A DNA stretch of 64,000 bases from Gadus chalcogrammus (lineage: Eukaryota > Chordata > Actinopteri > Gadiformes > Gadidae): positions 25,145,079 through 25,209,078 of the forward strand of contig NC_079426.1 in NCBI RefSeq assembly GCF_026213295.1, given 5' to 3'. Of this stretch, positions 37,357-47,526 are shown piece by piece (the first letter of the stretch is position 1; each line of letters opens with the position of its first letter). The position numbers were made by a program, and so were the translations under genes. Below the pieces are notes generated by a model. It was not told the origin of the DNA. It saw only the letters and a program-made list of their open reading frames with translations, and made no database searches.

Positions 37357-38130
37357 ATTTCACGGATCCCTGTGAGGCCAGGTCAACTCGCTCATTGAAA
37401 AGGGAACCCGTGTGTGTGCCACGGAATATCAGTGTCATTTCCTTGCATTGGAGCAAATTCCGTGCCGTGTGTGTGCCACGGAATATCAGTGTCATTTACT
37501 TGCATTGGAGCAAATTCCGTGCCGTGTGTGGCCCCGGAATATCAGTGTAATTTACTTGCATTGGAGCAAATTCCATGCCCATATCACGGAAATCGGCGTG
37601 TTTCCGTGATGATCCCACGGATTTTGAGTTAAGCGTCCGTGGTCATTTCACGGGTTCCTGTGAGACCAGGATGTCAAATGTACTACGGCTACACGAATAC
37701 CATGTTAGGTCACACGTGGGACATTTGACGACGCTAATAGTTTTGTAATGACCTAAAAGAATGCTGTTTACAAGTAAATATTCTTGCTTAGTTGTTCGAG
37801 ATGATTACAAATGAGATTTCTGATTTCTCTGCTTTTTATTCGTGTGTTGCAGTTTCACCTTTTTCCCGTGTTCTTCCAATGAACCTGTGGAAGTGAGAAA
37901 TACATCTGCAGAGTTGGTGTTTTGGGAAAGAGTTTAGCTGGCCGTCAGGGTATGAGTAGACATACCGAGGACGGCACACAAGCTTTAGATGTATAGAATG
38001 AAGTGGCATCTAGCCCAACAGACCTGGCAGAAATTAAATACAACATTACTAAATCTGTTTATATTTTTTAAGGGTATAGTCCGATTAAGGTAAGAAGCTT
38101 TGTGTTTTGGTTACCTAGATTTATATCTCT
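36802..38130. other. Flank with simple and tandem repeats
   Basis: No gene is supported. A (TA)n run lies at 37297-37353. A tandem repeat with a period of about 57 bp (ccacggaatatcagtgtcat words at about 37420, 37478 and 37534) covers 37405-37580 and is transcribable in several frames without meaning. The stretch from 37640 to 38130 holds nothing I recognise. Confidence 0.6.
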
Positions 38131-38520
38131 TGAAGCTGCATTACCCTCGCATAGCCACAAGGGGAGCAAGACCTTATTGAAGGCTGCTCCACCACAGAAG
38201 GCATCACCTTTAGTTAGGTGAAGAAGCCGAAGCCATTGTCACCCCGGCCACGCCCACTAGGCCACGCCCACTTGACGTCCTCTCTAGCGGGTGATTTCGA
38301 GCTCCAGAGGCAGAGATCAATAGGTAGACGGCGCAGAAAGCCACCCGGGCCTAAGCCCGGGAGGCTTGAAGTAGATCACGGTATTTTCTTCTCACACGCG
38401 TTAGATACAATTCCCTCCCTTAAGCTTCAGTTACCATACCGAAACATGCCGACTTTATAACGAATAAAGTGAGTTAAAAGCAACCCGGGATTGGACTACT
38501 TTCTTCAAGAATATGCAACA
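38131..38520 (+). repeat. 5' LTR
   Basis: It shares 389 bp with 45599-45987 and ends gcaaca, but lacks the first 15 or so bases of the 3' LTR. AATAAA is at 38463-38468. Two ccacgcccac boxes and a tgacgtc word sit at 38248-38280 and may be factor sites. Confidence 0.87.
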
Positions 38521-38524
38521 TATT

Positions 38525-38543
38525 TGGTGACCCACGACGTTTG
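38525..38543 (+). promoter_or_regulatory. Primer-binding site, tRNA-Trp-like
   Basis: TGGTGACCCACGACGT starts 5 bases after the LTR. It matches the known tRNA-Trp primer site (TGGTGACCCCGACGT type, as in Rous sarcoma virus) except around one position. This primes minus-strand DNA synthesis. Confidence 0.72.
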
Positions 38544-38604
38544 GAAGAAAGTCCCGAGAATCCCGGCGGGCGCGACGCTAAAACAACTTCAACAGGCCAC
38601 ACAC

Positions 38605-38617
38605 GTCTGAGGTAAGT
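38605..38617 (+). promoter_or_regulatory. Candidate leader splice donor of the ERV
   Basis: tctgag/gtaagtag at 38611/38612 is a consensus donor in the untranslated leader, the usual place for the subgenomic env splice. A possible acceptor ends at about 44045 (ttctgcaatag). Confidence 0.45.
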
Positions 38618-39074
38618 AGAACTCATTGTTTTAAAGATTAAATCTGAAATAGGATTGGTTATAAGAACATTTAGGTGTAAGTTTGTTTTAGCCACCGTCC
38701 AGTCGTGCTGCTCCAGAGGCCTAGCATAACAACACGTGTAGATCAACAGTTGCAAGGAACACTGAGGGCCCTCCCTCCCCCATTCCTTACGCTTGAGTTG
38801 TTTTGAGTGCTCGTCGTTAACAATCGTTCTTGGTACTGGTTGAGAGGTAAACCTCCACTATCGGTCTCTGTATAGATCGGGCCAAAATAGTATATTAACG
38901 AGAGTTATCTTTCACTTCTCCGCTGAGGCCGGCACGGTCTGTGTTCCTAAGCAGTAGCACCATAGCGGACGTTCGGAGTGTATACTATCTTGTCTGCCGA
39001 TCCGCTAAATGTTACCCTAAACGGCATGCTTACATTTTAATTGTTCAAGTCTGTTGGTATTTTGTTACTAAAGA

Positions 39075-39330
39075 CGATGAATTATTAAGGTTAAAGACCC
39101 CCTGACCCCCTACACTCGTAAAAGACCCCCTGACCCCCTACACACGTGAAGTCCCCCCCGCCCCCCCTCCAGGCCCCCTACACACGAGTACCCCCCCCCC
39201 CCCCCCATCCTTTTGTCCCTTTCTCCACAGGTCTGGTCGTCAGATCCCCCCCTCCCCACCCTTTGTCCCTGCAAACACTCTCTTCCCCTACCCTTCCTTA
39301 TTCATATTGCTTAAAGAAGGCCACTCGCCT
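39075..39330 (+). repeat. C-rich low-complexity leader
   Basis: Repeats of gaccccctgaccccctaca and long C runs. No gag start is recognisable after it. Confidence 0.6.
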
Positions 39331-39646
39331 CTCTATTGTTAGTTAAATTTAAGTTATTTTCTTATTGTTCTTTCTTACCCTTGCTCCCTCCCAACCTAGA
39401 CATCTGATAATGTGTTGGAACCAGATTGTAAATTTAGTATGTGTTTGTATATTTGAGGGTCTGTGTGTCTGGGTGCTGAAATACAGGGAGCCGGTCCATA
39501 GTTGATATCGGCAAAACACGCAAATATTTGTGTAGGTTGTAATCAATGTTGAGGGAACGATATGAGCTACCTCCACGTGGTGTTCCCTGGACAACGTCTC
39601 TGACGGCTAACTGCTCATAAACCAGTCCCGACATCTCGTACCTGCA

Positions 39647-42644
39647 ATGACTAAGCAACCCAGCCATAGAATCTTTCAAGAGACTACGGGCCCCTGTATC
39701 CTACAGCTCAACGTTGAAGGACTTACACGTTCCAAATGTGAAGTGATTGAACGCCTTGCTACAAAGCACTCAGCCGAAGTCCTCCTTCTACAAGAAACCC
39801 ACACTAAGGAGGACAAGGAGATTAAGATCTACGGCTACCACCTTGCAGCTTCAATTCACTCTCAACATCATGGAATAGCCACGCTAGTGAAAAATGGACA
39901 CACCTACTCCATACTGGATTCCTCGCATAGCAGCAATCAACAATGGATTGCTGTATCAATCGGAGATACCACAGTGGTAAATGTATACAAATCACCAAAA
40001 ACAAGTTTCTCCAACCTGCCGGCCTACCACCATCCTGTTATCTACTCTGGCGACTTTAACTGCCAAAACGAACAATGGGGTTACAAATACACAACACCAG
40101 ACGGAGAAGCACTTGCAAACTGGGCATCCACCAACAACTTAACACTCCTCTACGACAGCAAACAACCATGCTCCTTTACCTCTGGCCGATGGCAAACCGG
40201 CACCAACCCTGACCTGGCCTTCTGCAGCTCCCAAGATCGCTCTACAGCACAGCGTACTGTTATCAGTAAGTTCCCACGCTCACAGCATAGACCTTCTCTC
40301 ATTACCCACCCAGCTCTTGTAACTCCAACTACATCAATGCCACAGTCTGGAATGGAATTTTAAAAAATTAAACTGGGACATTTTCAGAGAAGAACTTAAC
40401 AAACACCCCCCACTAGACCTAGCAGAACAAGACCAAGATACTACCTACAAGCACTTTAGCAACTCCGTCATAAACGCAGCAAAAGCAAGCATACCTCGTG
40501 GCCACCGCAGAGTATATGTTCCTGGCTGGGATGAAGAATGTGAAACATATGCTCTTCTCCATGACAATGCAACCTCCTACGAGGAATCCCAAGAAGCTGC
40601 CACCGCTCTCCTCAACCATCTTGACAACCGACGCAGAGAGAAATGGATAGAAGAAACTGAAGATATTAACTTCACACACTCCAGCAGACAAACGTGGAGC
40701 AAACTGAACAGGCTAATTGGAAATGTCAAACCTTTCACCTCACAAGCTCCAGTTAAGGCCAATGACATAGCTAACAACCTGATAAATAATGGGAAGTTCA
40801 ATACACCAAACAAAGACTTTACCTTCAAGATCAATAGACACTTGAAAGAAGCATGGAACGCACCATCAGCTGACCAAGATCTGTGCTCTGACTTCTCCAT
40901 GGCTGAGGTCAAAGCAGCCATTGCCACACTCAAACAAAACAAAGCTCCAGGACCAGACTCCGTGCACCCAGAATTCTTCCAACACCTCCCAGAATTGACC
41001 CTACTATGGCTGAAGAACTTTTTCAACACGTGTCTCAGGACAGTGAAGATCCCAAAGATCTGGCGCACCGCCAAAATAGTTGCCATACTCAAACCAAACA
41101 AACCAGCTGAAGATCCAAAAAGCTACCGACCAATTAGCCTACTCTGCATCAGCTTCAAACTCCTTGAAAGACTGATCCTCAACCGCATCTTTGACACCGT
41201 TGATGAGAACCTCCCTAAGGAACAAGCCGGTTTCAGAAAAGGCTACTCTACCACTGACCAAGTTGCCCGACTTACTGAGGATATCACAACTGCATTTCAA
41301 TGCAAAGAAAAGGCTGGTGCAGTATTTGTAGACCTGAGTGCTGCATACGACACCATATGGCATCGTGGCCTTGCCTTGATGCTGCTACAAACAATACCAA
41401 GCAAACACATGGTAAAACGTATCATGCAGATGACGACAAACAGAAGCTTCACACTGCACATCGACCATCAAAAAACCAAAAAGAAAATGCTAAAGAATGG
41501 CGTGCCCCAGGGATCTGTTCTAGCTCCAATCTGCTTGAACATCTATACCTCGGATTTACCAAAAACAAGCAGCAAAAAATACACCTATGCAGACGACATC
41601 GCACTCCTAACTACCGGAACTTCCTTTAGCTCACTAAATGACACCTTAACTGATGATCTTACTAATCTGAACAAATACTTTATCAACTGGCGACTGAAAA
41701 TGAATGAAACCAAAACTGTCAGCAGCACCTTCCATCTTGCCAACCGACTAGCCAACATCCAACAAGAAGTCAAATGTGCAGGAAACATCATCCCATTTGA
41801 AAAGTCCCCAAAATACTTGGGTGTTACTCTGGATAGAACCCTAACCTATAAACAACACCTCCAGCAAGTCAGAGCCAAGGTGGAAGCAAGAAACTGCCTC
41901 ATTCACCGTCTCTGCGGAACCTCGTGGGGAGCAAGTTTCCCTGTACTCCGGACTGCTACTCTAGCACTGGCCTACTCAACAGCAGAATACTGTGCACCTA
42001 TTTGGTGCAAATCCACTCACACCTCCAAGCTTGACACAGCCCTCAACCACAGCATGCGGATAGTTTCAGGATGCATAAAATCTACACCAATCTCATACTT
42101 ACCAATCCTCAGGGGAATCCCACCACCAGCAATCCGTCGTGAAGCAGCCTGCCTTAACCTTGCACAGAGAGCTCAACGCAGAGCCAGCCACCTACTCCAC
42201 CACGACATCAACTCAAACGACCCACCACCACGCCTACCGTCGAGGGAACCAATCTCTGCAAGACTCCGGGGCCTGCTGCATGAGGCAAATGGCCAGCCAC
42301 CTGGGTCCTGGACCATCACACAATGGACCAAACAGTGGGGCCAAGCCAACACCAAGCTACATGGCTACATCGAAACACCGTCCACAAGGCCTGCAGGACA
42401 CAACCTCAACTGAAAATCCTGGGTACGACTTAACAGATGCCGGACAGGACATGGACGCTTCAGAGCCAACATGCACAGGATGAACCTTTGTGTTGCCCCT
42501 GACTGCCCCTGTGGAGCCCCAGAGCAAATGGCTGATCACATCATAAACGGCTGCACCAACTACCAGTGCCCTGGTGTCCAGGCACTGTCTACCCTGAACA
42601 GTGAAGCACTGGCATGGCTAGAGGACACAAGCTTAGTAATTTAA
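39647..42644 (+). pseudogene. Jockey/CR1-type LINE ORF2, two lesions only
   Basis: Endonuclease part 39647-40363: LQLNVEGL, LLLQETH, a YSGDFN box, and SQHRPS where SDH is usual. At a T/A run near 40355-40370 the frame shifts by one. The frame is then open to 42413 with the RT motifs NKAPGPDSVHPEF, KSYRPISLL, FVDLSAAYDTIWH (first Asp), GVPQGSVLAP and YADDIAL. One in-frame TGA (42411-42413) precedes the final part, which has RTGHGRFRAN and a CPCG-x-x-x-Q-x-x-x-H-I-x-x-x-C finger, to a stop at 42642-42644. The protein nicks target DNA and primes reverse transcription. The clade is uncertain (Jockey/CR1 group). It occupies the place of gag-pol in the ERV. Confidence 0.83.
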
Positions 42645-43024
42645 CAGTATTGAGATGTACTTTGTGACATACGAATATATATATAATGTTTTTTGATTCA
42701 CCAACATTAATAGTTTAAACGATCTGTAAATGTTCACATTTGTAGTCAATTTGTTCTTCCTCTTCAGGCCTTTGCAACCCAAGCAGTGATGGATGCCCGG
42801 CATTCATGGTTTTAACCGGTGCACAAGGCGGGAGTTAGCTCAACTGCTGTAGTTCAATTACAATAACATTTGTTTCAACCGATAACTTCTGAATTTTTCT
42901 TTTAGGTTCAGTTTTTGTTTTGTTTATAGAATATCACCATATATTTAATACCAAGATGTGCATAATTGTTGTAAGTTTAGATGACTCTTTATTCTACCTA
43001 GTTTAGACGGTATTGATTGACCTA

Positions 43025-43320
43025 GCTCAAGATTCACCAGGTGTCAGACGTAGGATTGTGGCACTTCCTGGGAGCCCCCGAGCCACACGTCGACTGCACC
43101 AGGTGTCAAGACGTAGGATTGTGGCACTCCTTCGGAGCCTCCGAGCCACGCGTTGATCGACTAATCGTTCCTGCAGTGTTCTGAGGTGGTAACGGTGGAG
43201 CTCAATGGGAGGCTCCGGGAGAGTTAACAATCGCGGGCTCACACGGGGAGTGGTGGCGGTGGGGCTCATGGGGAGGCCCCGGGAGAGTTGTCAATCACGG
43301 GCTCACACGGTGAGAAATCA
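43025..43320. repeat. Two local tandem duplications in ERV interior
   Basis: A unit with caggtgtcagacgtaggattg and agcc(c/t)ccgagccac occurs twice (about 43037 and 43100). A second unit with gtggagctcaatgggaggc and gttaacaatcgcgggctcac occurs twice (about 43190 and 43255). No meaning is assigned. Confidence 0.6.
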
Positions 43321-43795
43321 AGTTAGTCAGTAAGTCAGAAGGTTGAATTAATGTATCGATTTGATGTTGACCAACAAAAAACTAGATAATTATAATAATA
43401 AATACTGTTCATGTTATGGTATAGTTAGGTCTGGGACCTGCGTAGCTAAAAAAAACTGTTTTGGAAAAAGTAATGAACGTGTCCGGGACATGTATAGCTA
43501 TAAAATAAGTAAAGATAAAACTGGGTTTTACTTTACTTCACTTTGCTAAGACATATGCACGTTTGATGTGGTATGCAAAAGGTGGCGCAATAGGATGTTG
43601 TGCAGAGAATAAGGCGTATGCACGTTTGATGTGGTATGCTATGTACATAGGAGTGAATCAAAGTGTGGACAACATCAAATGCGAGCAATAGGTAGAATAA
43701 ATGAAGATTAGGTCATCCAATATACATAGTTAGTGTAGGACAATCGGGTAGTATGATGAAGGTAACTGTTATTATGAGATACGGTTAACACAGAA

Positions 43796-44014
43796 GTGAT
43801 ATTGAACATGCAAATTTTAACATTGTTATTTCCCTTTTACATATTTTTGGTTATAGCAACTTGGTTGCACTACGGCGTTGTTAGGTTTGGTTGTCATTCA
43901 ATGCGCATGGCTGAAGCAATGCGCAAGGAGGGATGTAGTGTGAAATTAAATCAAAGTAGATACTGTAAAACAATTAAAATTAGAATTAATGGAAATATGT
44001 TTTTGAACAACTAA
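43796..44014 (+). CDS. Small hydrophobic ORF in ERV, unrecognised
   Basis: A 72-residue frame whose first 25 residues or so are strongly hydrophobic, like a signal or membrane segment, followed by a basic tail. I do not recognise it. It lies between the LINE and the env remnant, where an accessory or env-leader exon could be. It could also be chance. Confidence 0.3.
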   Translation: MILNMQILTLLFPFYIFLVIATWLHYGVVRFGCHSMRMAEAMRKEGCSVKLNQSRYCKTIKIRINGNMFLNN

Positions 44015-44152
44015 CTGCTGTACATGACTTTGTATTTCTGCAATAGAAACAAAAGTTCCAGAACCAGATGCAGACACACCCACAGAGCCTACAAACTACC
44101 ACCGCCGAGCAAGGACTAACAGTCACATGAGGAGATCAAATAACAGCAGGAC

Positions 44153-44713
44153 TTGAATCGGTTCTGTTTTGGTTGTCCACCATTAGAAAAATATTGTTTG
44201 TATAAACAACATATCATAATCAGCAACAGTTCATACAGTTTTCCACGAATAAGGTTAAAGGAATATATAAGGTATGGATATGTTATTGACAGAGCAAGGA
44301 GGGGTGTATGCGATGATAGGCACAACATTTCATGTTGTACTTTTATCCCCAATAACACAGCTCCGGTTGGGTTGGTGGCCAGGGCGCTGGCATGATTACA
44401 ATCCCTCAGGTTAGAATTGGCAGAGAACTCCGGCATTAATGACCCTTTCACAGGATGGCTGGAGAATATGTTTGGGAGGTGGAAAGGCATGATCCAGTAA
44501 GTGCCCGTCGCGGGAATAAATGCAGAGACCGTGTTAATTGTCACCGGCTGCCGTTGTATTCCCTGCGCACGAGGGCTACTGCATCTGCTGATCACCACAG
44601 CAGTGGGCGCTACAGAAGCGCCAAGCGCCATTCAGGCTTACATGGGGATCAGATATGATCCGATGAAAGTGGACAAGACCTCACCTGAGGGGCCCGACCC
44701 TATCCAGCTGTAA
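44153..44713 (+). pseudogene. Retroviral env transmembrane-subunit remnant
   Basis: Three consecutive frames show parts of a gammaretrovirus-like transmembrane subunit. The first (to 44395) has a Cys-Cys motif after a single Cys seven residues earlier, followed by an Asn/Pro-rich turn. The second (about 44400-44495) has a tryptophan-rich membrane-proximal part. The third (44501-44713) has the membrane anchor and cytoplasmic tail with paired Cys residues. Stops and frame changes near 44393 and 44495 break it, and no surface subunit is visible. The envelope cannot be made from this copy. Confidence 0.68.
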
Positions 44714-45573
44714 TATGTAGAATAGTCAACACCTATACTATTCTAGTAGAAGCGCCAGTATATAAGATAATCAATATCCCGGATTTACTTGAATAACAAA
44801 TTTTGAACCACCAAGACGAGTTGTGTTTGTTATTATATAGTATTGTTTGGTTGCGAGTGCAACCCGTTATTTCTGTATCGCTGCATTGATAATGGTATTG
44901 TTGATCTTCTTTGAGACGGTTGTTTACAGGCCACCTGTTGCTGACACGACGACGATGGAGAACCTGTTTGGAGGCTCCCATGATGTAAAAGTAACCTCTT
45001 TGTGAGCTGAGCCCTTGACAAGGAGGGACGAGTCTTGGGTTCATGAATTACAGGCCCGACGGCGACAGAAGAAACAATGGCTACGATAATAACAACGCCC
45101 AAAACCACCCACATGCAACAGCGCACCAATACACAAAGATCACCTGAACCACCCAAATCCCTGCTAGCCTATCAATCATTTTGGAATTTTTTAAATTGTA
45201 TTATGACTACCAATTTTTACTTTACTTTTGCACATGTTGAAAATTGTATGACCTTGTAGCACATAACCGAAGGGTATTAGCTAAGGATTTCTATGGATAC
45301 TTTTGTTTGTGTGTTGTTTGACCATATGATTGTATGATAACAAGATATAAGTTCATTGTTGTATTGTTAAATAATGACCTGTATTTCCTATGAGACCCAC
45401 AATGTGAATACCGTTTCAATATTATGGGGACGCGTAGTGGTTTTTCTCTATTCGATAGAGTTGTTCCCACACGGTTGATGGTGTTGATGATTTATCCTAC
45501 TTTGACTATGTTATCAGTGTGGTAAATGGTGTTTATGATTTAAAATATTATTGTATGGTCATCTGAGATGACC

Positions 45574-45582
45574 AAGGAGGGA
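45574..45582 (+). promoter_or_regulatory. Polypurine tract of the ERV
   Basis: aaggaggga lies directly before the 3' LTR (starting TGTTAAG at 45584), where plus-strand priming occurs. Confidence 0.75.
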
Positions 45583-45583
45583 T

Positions 45584-45987
45584 TGTTAAGTATTTTAAGA
45601 AGCTGCATTACCCTCACATAGCCACAAGGGGAGCAAGACCTTATTGAAGGCTTCTCCACCACAGAAGGCATCATCTTTAGTTAGGTGAAGAAGCCGAAGC
45701 CATTGTCAGCCCGGCCACGCCCACTAGGCCACGCCTACTTGACGTCCTCTCTAGCGGGTGATTTCGAACTCCAGAGGCAGAGATCAATAGGTAGACGGCG
45801 CAGAAAGCCACCCGGGCCTAAGCTCGGGGGGCTTGAAGTAGATCACGGTATTTTCCTCTCACACGCGTTAGATACAATTCCCTCCCTTAAGCTTCAGTTA
45901 CCATACCGAAACATGCCGACTTTATAACGAATAAAGTGAGTTAAAAGCAACCCGGGATTGGACTACTTTCTTCAAGAATACGCAACA
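45584..45987 (+). repeat. 3' LTR
   Basis: It begins TGTTAAG and ends gcaaca, so it keeps the TG...CA borders. It carries the same AATAAA and ccacgcccac boxes as the 5' copy, with about 10 substitutions. No flanking target duplication is evident, consistent with the altered 5' edge of the other LTR. Confidence 0.87.
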
Positions 45988-46139
45988 GTAGCCCATAGCG
46001 GGCAAACTACTCCATACATAAGATCTCTTTAGTGCAATCAACGGTCAAAGGGTAACAACTAAACCTCATCACAGGAATGATTTAAATTTATGTCAAATTC
46101 AGCTTTCCACGGTGCATTTTACAGCCTAATAAATAAAGC

Positions 46140-46470
46140 CTACCACTCTGGAAAGAGAAGGACTAGGGAGTGCTCCTCCCTCTGGACAGAATAGGACTAG
46201 GGAGTGCTCCTCCCTCTCATATCACCATACATTGAAGGACTAGGGAGTGCTCCTCCCTCTGGACAGAGAAGGACTAGGGAGTGCTCCTTCCTCTCATATC
46301 ACCATACAGAGAAGGACTAGGGATTGCTCATCATTCTGGAAAGAGAAGGACTAGGGGGTGTTCCTACCTCTGGCCTCATATCACCACAAAGAAGGAATAG
46401 GGAGGGCTCCTACCTCTGGCCTCATGTCACCATACAGAGAAGGACCCGGGAATGCTCATCCCTAGGACAG
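46140..46470. repeat. Minisatellite (gaaggactagggagtgctcc)
   Basis: About seven units of the word gaaggactagggagtgctcc followed by tccctct and either ggacaga or catatcaccatacaga. The units are partly decayed toward 46450. No coding. Confidence 0.85.
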
Positions 46471-47142
46471 AGGGCAGCTGTATCTTTGGGAAGCGCACCT
46501 TTTTCAATAAGAGCTTAAACGGAGGTCCTGACCCCTGCTGCTCACTAAACATCCCTTGATACTCATCACAAGAGGAGGAGGGCTAACCCTGGTGTCCTGG
46601 CTCTTGTACCAACTAATCATCCCTTAACCTCTGATTGGATAGCCTCATTCCTCACCCCTCCACTGTGACCAGTGTGTGGTGGTCATACTGGGTTACACAT
46701 ACTGGTAGTGGATGAAGTCTATGTAAATACTATGTAAAAGCGCTTTAGGTACCTTAAAGGGTAATTTAATTAGTTAACATGAACACCATTAGTCAGTTAA
46801 CTGTTAGCTAATACTTCTAAGTGCATGAACTAATGTTAATTAATGTTGTACCTTTGCATTATAAAGAGTCCCAGTGGAATTACTCCTCAGCATGTACTTA
46901 GAGTGCAGTGTTCTCTGCACTGGCTCACAGCTACCGTTACACAAGCTGGGACCAACAAACCACAGTAAAGGGCAAGGAAAACACTACAAAGTAAATAGAC
47001 CTGATGCACATTCATAGTTTGGGACGAGTAAGGTATATTTGAGACAGTTGCACATCCTATAGGGGGCTGGAGAGACTAGGCCATCTCCATCCCTTAGTGT
47101 GTGTGTGTGTGTGAGTGTGAGTGTGTGTGTGTGTGTGTGTGT
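46471..47142. other. Non-coding, ends in (GT)n
   Basis: No gene is supported. A (GT)n run at about 47098-47142 is the target into which the Gypsy element inserted. It may be intronic for the receptor gene whose exon lies at 49215-49410, but no further receptor exon is visible here. Confidence 0.5.
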
Positions 47143-47526
47143 TGTGGTAACCCGCTCCTTGAATGAGCCGGGTTCCAGGTATAAACGACACGTTTATCGA
47201 GGGTTAACGCCATTTCAGGCATTTATTCAACAATCAACTTAAATCAATCAAACAAGGAAGGAGTCGCGGTCTCTAGGGCCTCCGTGGGCCTCTAGGCTCT
47301 CTCGCTGCCACGAGCCCTTCCTTCCTGCACCCGACCCGTGCTGTGCTGTGCTGTGCCTCCTTTTAAAATGGCTCCTCCGCTTTCGGCCAGGTGTCCCCCA
47401 ATCACCCTGATTGGGGAGCCGAAAGGGCTGCTCTTCGTCGCCGGCTGGTGGGTGGGGGTTGTATACCCAGTCCTTAACAGTACCCCGGGCCCGTCCAGGC
47501 CGAGGTTTCCGTGGCGGGATGCCACA
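47143..47526 (-). repeat. 3' LTR of Gypsy element
   Basis: This copy is near-identical to 48569-48952. AATAAA on the minus strand lies at about 47220 (tttatt on plus). A TTTTAAAAGG word on the minus strand near 47362 could serve as TATA box. Confidence 0.88.

Larger units (their letters stand above)
38131..45987 (+). mobile_element. Endogenous retrovirus, gag-pol missing, LINE nested
   Basis: Two LTRs (38131-38520 and 45584-45987) enclose a primer-binding site, a leader with a splice donor, a LINE, a broken env remnant and a polypurine tract. The LTRs show about 10 mismatches over 389 shared bases (about 2.6%), so the insertion is moderately old. I find no gag or pol. The element cannot be autonomous. 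Confidence 0.8.

Noticed and set aside
37218..37550. ORF with Tyr-Ile repeats
   Set aside because: It is a read-through of (TA)n and of the 57-bp tandem repeat.
40577..41101. Minus-strand ORF inside the LINE
   Set aside because: Shadow of the reverse transcriptase frame.
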